Origin: Firmicutes bacterium UBA5486
GTDB taxonomy: Bacteria > Bacillota > UBA4882 > UBA10575
Assembly: GCA_002427045.1 (NCBI GenBank)
Contig: DIPO01000004.1
Coordinates: forward strand, 71,346 to 88,317
DNA: 16,972 nucleotides
Direction of reading: 5' to 3'
Shown: one piece after another, positions 1-6,946 of the stretch
Numbering within the stretch: the stretch's first letter is position 1
Layout: each line of letters begins with the position of its first letter
Position numbers and translations under genes: made by a program
The notes under the pieces: model-generated
Database searches by the model: none
Told to the model about the DNA's origin: nothing
Seen by the model: only the letters and a program-made list of their open reading frames with translations

Positions 1-16
1 TTGTATTAGGCCATCA

Positions 17-63
17 ATATATTATGCAGGGACAGAAAAAATCTATGACAACGCAAAAAGCCC
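17..63 (+). repeat. Left copy of a 46-47 bp inverted repeat
   Basis: This block contains GCAGGGACAGAAAAAA followed after a short variable spot by ATGACAACGCAAAAAGCCC. The last 46 bases of the window are its reverse complement with one small substitution/indel near the middle and one further mismatch, so about nine bases in ten agree. The similarity stops abruptly after GCCC. It lies directly upstream of the murC promoter. No transposase gene accompanies it. A dispersed non-coding repeat or a MITE/IS end is inferred; I do not recognise the family. Confidence 0.75.
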
Positions 64-109
64 TATTAAGAAAAGAATTGAGTTTCATCAATTATTATTG
101 AAAGATATA

Positions 110-138
110 TTGTTTTATTTATTCAATCGTCATAGAAT
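110..138 (+). promoter_or_regulatory. Candidate sigma-A promoter for murC
   Basis: A -35-like TTGTTT (110-115) and a -10-like TAGAAT (133-138, five of six matches to consensus) are spaced by 17 bases. Transcription would begin near 145. This leaves a leader of about 44 bases if translation starts at the TTG at 189, but only about 11 if it starts at the ATG at 156. Called by eye only. Confidence 0.4.
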
Positions 139-188
139 AGAAGATGTGAAAACATATGGATGACGGGCTGAAGAAAGGACGGATAGGG

Positions 189-1568
189 TTGAAACCAGGG
201 GATCATCTTTATTTTATTGGAATTGGGGGCGCCAGACTGAGTGCCCTAGCTAAGATTTTTCAAGAGAGCGGGTACAAAGTTTCTGGTTCGGATCGAACCC
301 CAAGTAAGAATACGGTAGAGTTAGAAGCAAAAGGTATACAGGTTTATTATGGACATGAACGCGAAAGAATTACGGAAGATATTGATTTAGTAGTTTATAC
401 AAATGCTGTTGGGGATCAAAATCCTGAGCTTCTTGAGGCTAAAAAACGGCAACTTCCGATTTTTGAGGGCGCTGAGCTTTTAGGAAATCTAATGAAAGAA
501 AAAGGAATGGGAATTGCTGTAGCTGGAACTCATGGAAAGACAACTACTACAGCCATGATCTCTTTACTTTTAATCAAGAGTGGCAAGGACCCTACGATTG
601 AAGTGGGGGGAGAGATGAAAGAACTTCCTGGAAATCACCGTACAGGAAAAAGCCCTTATATTGTAGTAGAGGCTTGTGAATTTCGCCGTTCATTTCTATT
701 TCTCTCCCCTAAAGTTGCGGTGATTACAAATGTGGATTGGGATCATCCAGACTGTTTTCCTACTGCTGATGATGTAGTCCGGACTTTTAAGGATTTTATA
801 TCATTGTTACCTCCAGAGGGAAAGCTTATGATTTGGCAGGATGATCCACATTACCACGAATTAGCAGCTGTTTCCAAAGCTCCTGTCCGTACTTTTGGAT
901 GGTCAAAACAGGCTGATTGGTATTGTTCGGAGATTACTAATCTTTCTCCTATAGGAATAAAAGGGAAGTTATATCGGGAAAAGCAATATGTAGGTGAATT
1001 AAAGTTGCAAGTTCCTGGTAAACATAATCTGTTAAACGCCCTGGCGGCGGTAGCTACTGTTTCAGAATTAGGAGTACCGATTGAAGATTGTCTTAATTAT
1101 ATTTCGGAGTTTACAGGGGTACGAAGGCGTTTTGAAGTTAAAGGCCAAGCGGATGGAGTTTTAGTAGTGGATGATTATGCTCATCATCCGGCAGCGGTTA
1201 AGACTACGCTAGCTACGGTAAGAAACCATTTTCCTGGAAGGGTATGGTGTGTATTCCAACCCCATCTTTATAGTAGAACTAAGTATCTTCTCCCTAAGTT
1301 TTCCCAAGCCTTTCAAAACTCTGACATTCTGGTGTTAGCTGATATTTATGCGGCAAGAGAGAAAAACCCTGGTGATATTTCCAGTCAAACTTTGGCTAAT
1401 GAAGTAAAGAAATATCATAAGGATGTAAGATACATCGGAGATCTGGAGAAAATTAAGGATTATCTTTTAGCGGAAACCCGTTCTGGTGATTTAGTTATGA
1501 CTATGGGTGCTGGAGATATTTTTAAGGTAGGAGAAGCATTCTTACGCGCTAAAGAAAGGAATAATTAA
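189..1568 (+). CDS. murC: UDP-N-acetylmuramate--L-alanine ligase (MurC)
   Basis: MurC adds L-alanine to UDP-N-acetylmuramic acid with ATP hydrolysis, the first peptide step of cytoplasmic peptidoglycan precursor synthesis. The N-terminal domain has the FIGIGG nucleotide-binding loop, the central domain has the ATP loop AGTHGKTTTTAM and the TNVDWDHPD stretch, and the C-terminal domain has DDYAHHPAAVKTTL. About 459 residues is a normal length. I prefer the TTG at 189 because AAAGGA (174-179) lies nine bases before it and the product then begins MKPGDHLYFIGIGG; an in-frame ATG at 156 lacks a clear ribosome binding site. Odd points: the usual GGAGMS after the first glycines reads GGARLSALA here, and the central ESDGSF-type motif reads ACEFRRSF, a variant also found in clostridial MurC. 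It stands alone, without division or cell-wall cluster genes. A MurC-like paralogue cannot be fully excluded. Confidence 0.93.
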   Translation: MKPGDHLYFIGIGGARLSALAKIFQESGYKVSGSDRTPSKNTVELEAKGIQVYYGHERERITEDIDLVVYTNAVGDQNPELLEAKKRQLPIFEGAELLGNLMKEKGMGIAVAGTHGKTTTTAMISLLLIKSGKDPTIEVGGEMKELPGNHRTGKSPYIVVEACEFRRSFLFLSPKVAVITNVDWDHPDCFPTADDVVRTFKDFISLLPPEGKLMIWQDDPHYHELAAVSKAPVRTFGWSKQADWYCSEITNLSPIGIKGKLYREKQYVGELKLQVPGKHNLLNALAAVATVSELGVPIEDCLNYISEFTGVRRRFEVKGQADGVLVVDDYAHHPAAVKTTLATVRNHFPGRVWCVFQPHLYSRTKYLLPKFSQAFQNSDILVLADIYAAREKNPGDISSQTLANEVKKYHKDVRYIGDLEKIKDYLLAETRSGDLVMTMGAGDIFKVGEAFLRAKERNN

Positions 1569-1608
1569 TAGCAGGTAAATATCGTATTTAGAAAAAGGAG
1601 TCCCTTTG

Positions 1609-1640
1609 TTCCCTGGAGAAATTACCAGGGAACTTTTTTA
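1609..1640 (+). terminator. Rho-independent terminator after murC
   Basis: TTCCCTGG (1609-1616) pairs perfectly with CCAGGGAA (1625-1632) across an eight-base loop and is followed by C and a run of six T. It ends the murC transcript and separates it from the DUF362 gene. Confidence 0.85.
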
Positions 1641-1673
1641 ATTTTTTAATAATTTCAGGATGGAGGGTCTGAT

Positions 1674-2816
1674 TTGTCTAATGTTGCAATCGCAAGTTGC
1701 AGGAGTTATGATCGGACAGAGGTGGAAAAAGCCGTTGCGAAGTGCCTTCATGAGCTTGGAGGTATCGGGAACTTTATTTCTGCTGGAGAACGAGTTTTAG
1801 TAAAACCTAATCTGTTAGCTGCCGATCCCCCGGAGAAAGGCACCGACACCCATCCAGAAGTGGTAAGAGCAGTCTTATTAGAAGTTTTACAAATAGGTGC
1901 CAATCCTATTGTTGGGGATAGCCCCGGTTTCGGGAGCCTTTCCCGAGTTGCAGAAAAAGCAGGAATTGCTCAGGTCTGTCGTGAGCTAGGGGTACCATTG
2001 GCTGGCTTTAATGAAGATGTTGAGGTAAAAACTTGCCCGGAGGGAAAAGTATTAAAGAGTTTTCCTTTGGTTAAGGAGATTACCGAGGTAGATGCAATAA
2101 TTAATGTATCGCGGGTGAAAACACATGGACTTACCCGTTTAACAGGTGCGGTAAAAAATCTTTTTGGTTGTGTAGCTGGGTTGCATAAAGGTGAGATGCA
2201 TTTTAGATTACAAAGAGCAGACGTATTCCAAGGAATGCTAATTGATCTGGCTTTAACTCTTAAACCAACACTTACAATAGTTGATGGAGTAACGGCCATG
2301 GAGGGGGCTGGCCCCAGAAATGGAAGCCTGCGTCATTTAGGGTTGATTTTAGCAGGAGAAAACCCTTTTTCCGTGGATGCTGTTATTGCAAGACTAGTAG
2401 GACTTCATTTTCAGGAAGTACCCCTTTTGGCTTTAGCGGTTCAGAGAGGAATAACTGGTATTAGAGATTCGGAAATCGAGATTCGAGGGGAGGAACTAGA
2501 AAATTTTATTATTCAAGATTTTAAAGTCCCTACCTCTTCTACGAGAATTGATCTGAAAGTTCCAGAGTGGGTAATAAGACTTTTTCGGCGTTATGTTTCT
2601 CCTTACCCTGTAATTCATGATAATTGTAAAAGGTGTTTAGTCTGTCTTCAAGCTTGTCCAGCCAAGGTGATTACTTTATCTGCAGGTAAGGTAAGGATTA
2701 AGGATGAGGAATGTATCCGGTGCTATTGCTGCCAGGAACTCTGTCCGCATGATGCCATAGAATTAAAAGTGCCCTTACTGGGAAGGTTGTTTCTTAAATC
2801 TTCTTCAATTCTTTAG
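1674..2816 (+). CDS. DUF362 protein with C-terminal 2x[4Fe-4S] ferredoxin domain
   Basis: The first 300 residues match the DUF362 family (VLVKPNLLAADPP, a THPEVV stretch, VGDSPGFGS, INVSRVKTHGLTRLTGAVKNLFGC). The last 65 residues form a bacterial ferredoxin domain with two CxxCxxCxxxCP motifs: Cys318/321/324/328 and Cys347/350/353/357, plus an extra Cys352. This domain arrangement is common in anaerobes. The reaction is not established; an iron-sulfur redox or metal-handling role in the cytoplasm is an inference. No signal peptide is seen. The TTG start is supported by GGAGG at 1662-1666. The gene has its own terminator upstream, and its 3' end overlaps the convergent UPF0302-like gene by 23 bases, with no hairpin terminator at the junction. 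Confidence 0.9.
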   Translation: MSNVAIASCRSYDRTEVEKAVAKCLHELGGIGNFISAGERVLVKPNLLAADPPEKGTDTHPEVVRAVLLEVLQIGANPIVGDSPGFGSLSRVAEKAGIAQVCRELGVPLAGFNEDVEVKTCPEGKVLKSFPLVKEITEVDAIINVSRVKTHGLTRLTGAVKNLFGCVAGLHKGEMHFRLQRADVFQGMLIDLALTLKPTLTIVDGVTAMEGAGPRNGSLRHLGLILAGENPFSVDAVIARLVGLHFQEVPLLALAVQRGITGIRDSEIEIRGEELENFIIQDFKVPTSSTRIDLKVPEWVIRLFRRYVSPYPVIHDNCKRCLVCLQACPAKVITLSAGKVRIKDEECIRCYCCQELCPHDAIELKVPLLGRLFLKSSSIL

Positions 2817-3336
2817 CAAGACGGAGAAATTTATCTTTTTGGCCAGTAGCTAGGGCTTGATCAATTTCTGTCATGATCTTATTTCGGATCTCTTCATTTT
2901 TGGCTTCTTCGGTTAATAATAGGATTTCTAAATCAATTTGGAAACTTTTAATTTTTTCTTCTTCCAAAGGGATTGGGATCTCTTCTAATATATCAAGAAA
3001 AGGTAGACAATTTTCTCGGCCGGGAAAATAGAGAGTTAGATAAAGTTGTTCCTTTTTTAAACCAGAAAGATATTTCAAAATATCCGCGGTTTTTGTTATA
3101 ATTTTCTTATAAGTTATTAGTAGAGATGGAGGCATTGGTGTTTCTATACTAGAGATTACAAGAAGCGGACGGAGAAAAGACCCATTTTCTATAATCTTTA
3201 CATTGTTTAGATTGGAATCATGCTTTTGTAAATAGGACAGGATCTTTTGAGGCGCTTCTCCTCTAAGTTCCCAGTTTTCTAAAAACCAATTAATAAATCT
3301 TTTTTTGGCTAGCGGACTGATTGTTGGTCTGTTCAT
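2794..3336 (-). CDS. UPF0302 / YpiB-like protein with IDEAL segment
   Basis: The product is 180 residues. The N-terminal stretch KKRFINWFLENWEL with ILSYLQKHD closely resembles the start of Bacillus YpiB (UPF0302 family). The C-terminal stretch around residues 158-178 (EIDQALATGQKDKFLRLAKEL) fits the IDEAL motif. Length and order of the two parts match the family. No signal peptide or membrane segment is present, so it is cytoplasmic. The biochemical role is not settled; in Bacillus the gene neighbours ypiA, which is absent here. The middle section (residues 50-150) is divergent, with many Leu/Glu residues. The start is backed by GGGAGG at 3344-3349. It is convergent with, and overlaps, the DUF362 gene. 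The family marks the genome as Firmicute-type. Confidence 0.8.
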   Translation of the reverse strand: MNRPTISPLAKKRFINWFLENWELRGEAPQKILSYLQKHDSNLNNVKIIENGSFLRPLLVISSIETPMPPSLLITYKKIITKTADILKYLSGLKKEQLYLTLYFPGRENCLPFLDILEEIPIPLEEEKIKSFQIDLEILLLTEEAKNEEIRNKIMTEIDQALATGQKDKFLRLAKELKKI

Positions 3337-3664
3337 GAGGATACCTCCCTTAAAATCCTCTTCGGGCTTTTACTACTTTAGCTAATTACTTCTAATAATA
3401 AAATCGGCAGTCTGCTTTAAGTCTTTAATGGAAAAGAGCATTAATATATCTTATTACACTTAATGCGATTTGATGAGATTCTTTAGTTAAGAAATCGTAT
3501 AATTTGAATGTGAGATAGTTAATTAGATTATGCAATTTCCTCTAGTTAAATATTATTTGTTCTTAAGGGAAATCTTAAAAATAGTCTTTTGATCATAAAA
3601 GTTAAGTTTAAAGTTCTGGAAAAGCGGATTAATAAATGGTATAGTTAACTGCGGGAGGAAACTA
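3337..3664. other. AT-rich divergent intergenic region
   Basis: This gap separates the leftward UPF0302-like gene from the rightward fxsA gene and must carry both promoters. It contains a perfect 7-base inverted repeat GCATTAA (3438-3444) / TTAATGC (3460-3466) with a 15-base loop. A consensus TATAAT sits at 3498-3503 without a good -35 at normal spacing. A second -10-like TATAGT (3640-3645), with a weak TGGAAA at 3617-3622, lies close to fxsA. I see no coding potential and no known RNA fold. The short minus-strand open frame across 3553-3750 runs into fxsA and looks spurious. Confidence 0.5.
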
Positions 3665-4093
3665 ATGCTATTAAGGCTAACCCTTTTATTTACTGTAGTA
3701 CCAGTCTTTGAATTATGGCTATTAATAGAGATTGGTAGGTATATTGGCACTTGGCCAACTATAATTCTGGTTTTAGGAACAGGGATCTTGGGTGCTAGTT
3801 TAGCAAAGACTCAAGGACTAGCAATTTTCCATAGAATCAGATTTAATTTAAGTCAAGGAAGAATACCTACTCAGGAATTAATTTCTGGTTTATGTGTATT
3901 GATTGGAGGTTTTCTACTGATTGCTCCTGGGCTTTTAACTGATCTTACGGGTTTACTTCTGCTTTTACCTTTAATCCAATCTTGGGTTGCTGAACTGATT
4001 CGTAGGTGGTTGGGGAAAAAATTTAAGTCAGGTGATTTTTATATTAAGCATGTGATTTGGGGTAAAGAAAGAGTGGAAGATGATGAGTCCTGA
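3665..4093 (+). CDS. fxsA: FxsA family membrane protein
   Basis: The 142-residue product matches the FxsA family: FELWLLIEIGRYIGTWPTI, then LGTGILGASLAKTQGL, then a hydrophobic span with LIAPGLLTDLTGLLLLLP. Three or four membrane segments fall at about residues 3-21, 25-47 and 76-108, followed by a basic cytoplasmic tail (RRWLGKKFKSGD). E. coli FxsA relieves F-plasmid exclusion of phage T7 when overproduced; its normal role in Firmicutes is unknown. GGGAGGA at 3653-3659 supports the start. Its last 14 bases overlap the DUF523 gene, which implies translational coupling in one operon with the two genes downstream. Confidence 0.9.
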   Translation: MLLRLTLLFTVVPVFELWLLIEIGRYIGTWPTIILVLGTGILGASLAKTQGLAIFHRIRFNLSQGRIPTQELISGLCVLIGGFLLIAPGLLTDLTGLLLLLPLIQSWVAELIRRWLGKKFKSGDFYIKHVIWGKERVEDDES

Positions 4094-4574
4094 TTTTATC
4101 AAACCTTCAATTATTGTTAGTGCTTGTTTATTAGGGTATAAATGTCGTTATAATGGAAAAAGTTCTTATTTTCCTATCCTTGTAAGCAGTTTGAAGCAAT
4201 ATCAAGTTATTCCTGTCTGTCCTGAGGTTTTAGGGGGATTGCCCATTCCTAGGCCACCTTTGGAAATTAGTAATGGTGATGGTAATGGTGTCTGGGCAGG
4301 GAGTGCTCTAGTTTTAAATGAACAAGGAGCTAATTTTACTTCCGAGTTCCAAAAAGGAGCCCTCAATGTTTTAAAACTATGCAGAAAGCATGAGATTAAA
4401 ATGGCTATTTTAAAAGAGAAAAGCCCTTCATGCGGATCTAATCAAATCTATGATGGTACATTTAGCAAAAGAATAATTCCTGGTAGCGGTGTAACAGCTT
4501 CGCTACTTAAAAATGAGGGAATTGAAGTTATTTCTGAACAGGAATGGTTGATGGGGGGATCTAGTTTTGCCTAA
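4080..4574 (+). CDS. DUF523 (YbbK-type) domain protein
   Basis: The 164-residue product has the DUF523 signatures in order: VSACLLGYKCRYNG near residues 13-26, the VCPEVLGGLPIPRPPLEI block near 43-60, and KEKSPSCGSNQIYDG near 115-129. The three conserved cysteine-containing blocks suggest metal or iron-sulfur binding or thiol chemistry. That is an inference, because the family has no firmly assigned reaction. It is cytoplasmic, with no signal or membrane segment. It starts inside the end of fxsA (14-base overlap), and the next gene starts inside its own end (8-base overlap), so the three genes are very probably co-transcribed and translationally coupled. A second ATG three bases downstream is an equally possible start. 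Confidence 0.88.
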   Translation: MMSPDFIKPSIIVSACLLGYKCRYNGKSSYFPILVSSLKQYQVIPVCPEVLGGLPIPRPPLEISNGDGNGVWAGSALVLNEQGANFTSEFQKGALNVLKLCRKHEIKMAILKEKSPSCGSNQIYDGTFSKRIIPGSGVTASLLKNEGIEVISEQEWLMGGSSFA

Positions 4575-5163
4575 AAAATATCGATGGTTAAAGATGACGA
4601 TTGGTATTGCTGTTCTGGTGTTATTTTTTATAATAATTAATGGTTTTTTTCATGAAAATAATAGATTATTAGAAGAACGTAATTTTTGGCAGGAAAAAAC
4701 GATTGCCATGGAAGAGTCTTTAAACGATCTAAAGCAAATAAAAGAAGAACTGCAACTAAAGATTGATGAGCATGATGAGGGGCTTGTGATTAAAGAGGTA
4801 TTAATAGAATCACTTTCCTTTTTTCCTAGTGAGCAAGGAAGTTTAGAATATAATCTATCTATAACAGTAGAAAATTCTTCGTCTCAAGTTATCCCACCGG
4901 CAAATGGTTTTTTGTTTTTTGCTTTTCAAACTCCTGGAGGAGATAAAATAATCCGTACCTCCTGGCGGAGGTGTGAACTTCCTTCCTTTAATTCTAAAGA
5001 AGTTAAGGTCTTACACCTGTCGGGGAAAATCTCGGCTCAACCCCGGGAGGAAATGTTGTTAATTGTTAATCTTAATAACCAACCCGGCCTTATTAAAAAA
5101 AGGATAGTACTTCCTAGTTTGCCAATAAAAAAGCCTGAACTTCCTCAAGTAGAGAACCCATAA
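4567..5163 (+). CDS. Membrane-anchored coiled-coil protein, function unknown
   Basis: I do not recognise a family. The 198-residue product has a short basic N-terminus, one membrane span at about residues 10-28, a heptad-like charged helix (about 30-70, with NNRLLEERNFWQEK and LNDLKQIKEELQLK), an extracytoplasmic beta-rich domain (about 75-175, with EYNLSITVENSS and FLFFAFQTPGGDK), and a proline-rich tail ending in PELPQVENP. The topology is that of an N-in signal-anchor protein with its main domain outside the membrane. The beta domain resembles FxLYD-like or immunoglobulin-type secreted modules, but this is only an impression. The TTG start has a run of six G eight bases upstream (4553-4558) and overlaps the end of the DUF523 gene. 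An ATG at 4594 would shorten the cytoplasmic end. Confidence 0.75.
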   Translation: MPKKYRWLKMTIGIAVLVLFFIIINGFFHENNRLLEERNFWQEKTIAMEESLNDLKQIKEELQLKIDEHDEGLVIKEVLIESLSFFPSEQGSLEYNLSITVENSSSQVIPPANGFLFFAFQTPGGDKIIRTSWRRCELPSFNSKEVKVLHLSGKISAQPREEMLLIVNLNNQPGLIKKRIVLPSLPIKKPELPQVENP

Positions 5164-5217
5164 GACCGTTTTTTCATAGCAAATCTTAATTTAACTTATA
5201 AAAGGAGTCCTTTTTAA

Positions 5218-5715
5218 ATGAAAAGACCTGACAAAGATCATTATTATTTGGATATTGCAGCTGTAGTGGCTAAAAGATCAACCTGTTTACGTAGGCATTT
5301 TGGGGCTATTATTGTGAAGGATGATCAGATTATAAGTACCGGTTATGTGGGTGCTCCCCGGGGTAGTATTAATTGTATTGATCTAAAAGATTGTCCGCGG
5401 GAAAAAGCTGGAGTCCCTTCTGGCGAAAGGTATGAGCTTTGTCGTTCGGTGCATGCGGAGATGAATGCCATTATCCATGCTTCCCGCCAGGAGATGCTTG
5501 GAGCCACACTTTATCTTGCCTGTCTTGATCCGCTTACCGGAAAGAGAGTAATAGGGACCAGACCGTGCAAATTATGTACCAGAATGATTATTAATGCTGG
5601 TATTAAAAAGGTGGTTACGGATGGTCCCCAAGAAACAGTTATTCACTATGATGTTGAGGACTGGGTCAAACAGGACCGGGGAGAATGGACTGCTGATAAT
5701 ATTTATGGATATTAA
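5218..5715 (+). CDS. dCMP deaminase family protein (ComEB-like)
   Basis: This is a zinc-dependent deaminase predicted to convert dCMP to dUMP, feeding dTMP synthesis in the cytoplasm. The catalytic site is visible: His79-Ala-Glu81 and the PCKLC motif with Cys117 and Cys120. Additional cysteines at 23, 53, 59 and 75 are placed so that some could hold a second, structural zinc, as in phage T4 dCMP deaminase; that assignment is inferred. At 165 residues it has the usual length for the ComEB-type branch. AAAAGGAG at 5200-5207 and an ATG define the start. It follows the membrane-anchored protein by 54 bases with no terminator, so read-through from the fxsA group is possible. A cytosine-deaminase-like specificity is less likely given the insert between residues 40 and 75. 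Confidence 0.9.
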   Translation: MKRPDKDHYYLDIAAVVAKRSTCLRRHFGAIIVKDDQIISTGYVGAPRGSINCIDLKDCPREKAGVPSGERYELCRSVHAEMNAIIHASRQEMLGATLYLACLDPLTGKRVIGTRPCKLCTRMIINAGIKKVVTDGPQETVIHYDVEDWVKQDRGEWTADNIYGY

Positions 5716-5782
5716 AATGAAACTCACGGTTTTTTATAGCCGTAAGTAATAAAGAAAAATTCTTCCGGAAGGAGAGATTTTG

Positions 5783-6856
5783 TTGTCTTATCGTATTACT
5801 TTAATTCCAGGGGATGGTACAGGACCTGAATTAACTGAAGCTACCAGAAGGGTTATTGATGCTACAGGTGTGGGGATCGAGTGGGAGATTCAACATGCTG
5901 GTGTTGATGTAATGGAAAAGAAAGGAACGCCTCTTCCTGATGAGGTGTTAGAATCTATTCGTCGGAATAAAGTAGCTTTGAAGGGGCCAATTACGACTCC
6001 GATTGGAACTGGTTTTCGGAGTGTCAATGTTGCTCTTCGGCATGCTCTTAATCTTTATGCTTGTGTTCGTCCTTGCAAATCCTATCCTGGTGTTCGCTCC
6101 CGCTATTCCGATGTGGATATTACCTTAATCAGGGAGAATACAGAAGATCTCTATGCTGGGGTGGAGTTTGACAAGGGGACACCAGAAGCAAATAAGATCA
6201 TTCAAATGGCACCTACAGGTAAAATCCGCGAAGATTCGGCGATTTCGATTAAGGCTATCTCCCGGCAGGGTAGCGAAAAGATTATTAGATATGCTTTTGA
6301 ATATGCGAAAAAGAATGGAAAACGTAAGGTTACTGCTGTTGCTAAAGCAAATATTATGAAATTTACTGATGGCCTTTTCTACCGAGTAGGAAGAGAAATC
6401 GCCAAAGAATATGAAGGCATAATTGATTATGAAGAAGTTTTGGTTGATGCAATTTGTATGAAATTGGTTCAACGCCCGGAAAATTTCGAGGTTTTAGTCT
6501 TACCTAATCTTTATGGGGATATTGTTTCGGATTTATGTGCTGGATTAGTAGGGGGATTAGGTGTAGCACCGGGAGCCAATATTGGGGATGAAGTTGCGCT
6601 TTTTGAACCGACTCATGGTTCAGCTCCCAAGTACAAAGGGATGAATAAAGTTAATCCTGGGGCGATGATTCTTTCCGGTGTATTAATGCTTAGGTATTTA
6701 GGGGAGAATACAGCAGCAGATCGTCTAGAAAGTGCTATTGCGGAAGTAATTCGTGAAGGTAAGCAGGTTACTTATGATTTAAAACTTGACCGTAATGATC
6801 CAACTGCAGTGGGGACTAGCCAGATGGCGGATGCCATTATTGAAAAGTTAAAGTAG
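5783..6856 (+). CDS. icd: Isocitrate dehydrogenase (isocitrate/isopropylmalate family)
   Basis: This enzyme is predicted to oxidise and decarboxylate isocitrate to 2-oxoglutarate, supplying glutamate synthesis or the TCA cycle. Visible features are LIPGDGTGPEL at the N-terminus, the substrate loop GFRSVNVALRHAL with the IDH-type serine, the catalytic region RENTEDLYAGVEF, the metal aspartates in GDIVSDLCAG, and the cofactor loop THGSAPKYKGMNKVNPG. The length of about 357 is typical of the short type. Counting from the alternative TTG at 5780, Lys284, Tyr285, Val291 and Tyr332 match the E. coli NADP-binding residues Lys344, Tyr345, Val351 and Tyr391, whereas the Arg395 position seems lost. NADP use is therefore plausible. 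The TTG at 5783 is eight bases from GGAAGGAG (5767-5774) and is preferred. Homoisocitrate or isopropylmalate dehydrogenase is less likely because of the RSVN motif. Confidence 0.87.
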   Translation: MSYRITLIPGDGTGPELTEATRRVIDATGVGIEWEIQHAGVDVMEKKGTPLPDEVLESIRRNKVALKGPITTPIGTGFRSVNVALRHALNLYACVRPCKSYPGVRSRYSDVDITLIRENTEDLYAGVEFDKGTPEANKIIQMAPTGKIREDSAISIKAISRQGSEKIIRYAFEYAKKNGKRKVTAVAKANIMKFTDGLFYRVGREIAKEYEGIIDYEEVLVDAICMKLVQRPENFEVLVLPNLYGDIVSDLCAGLVGGLGVAPGANIGDEVALFEPTHGSAPKYKGMNKVNPGAMILSGVLMLRYLGENTAADRLESAIAEVIREGKQVTYDLKLDRNDPTAVGTSQMADAIIEKLK

Positions 6857-6901
6857 TTGCCCACTCCAGCAAGCTGGGGCACATGAAAAGAGTAGGAAAA
6901 T

Positions 6902-6942
6902 AAAAAGGAAGACAAGGGAACGGTTCTCTTGTCTTCCTTTTT
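6902..6942. terminator. Bidirectional terminator formed by a 20-bp palindromic repeat
   Basis: Twenty bases on each side (6902-6921 and 6923-6942) pair around a single centre base, with one G-T wobble. The core is GACAAGGGAAC / GTTCTCTTGTC, flanked by AAAAAGGAA and TTCCTTTTT. The A run on one side and T run on the other make it a terminator for transcripts from both directions, which fits its place between the convergent isocitrate dehydrogenase and M16 genes. A shorter GC-rich hairpin (CCAG/CTGG, near 6868-6879) precedes it. Related sequences occur at 12875-12892 and 12941-12976, so it is also a member of a dispersed repeat family. Confidence 0.88.
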
Positions 6943-6946
6943 TCAT

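Noticed and set aside
1970..2299. Minus-strand open frame inside the DUF362 gene
   Set aside because: It lies wholly within a well-supported gene, has no recognisable motif and no ribosome binding site of note.
5717..5745. Weak hairpin ACTCACGG / CCGTAAGT after the dCMP deaminase as a terminator
   Set aside because: The stem has a mismatch and is not followed by a T run, so read-through into isocitrate dehydrogenase is more likely.
6125..6472. Minus-strand and alternative plus-strand open frames within isocitrate dehydrogenase
   Set aside because: They are antisense or frame-shifted copies of a conserved enzyme gene, with compositions unlike real proteins.
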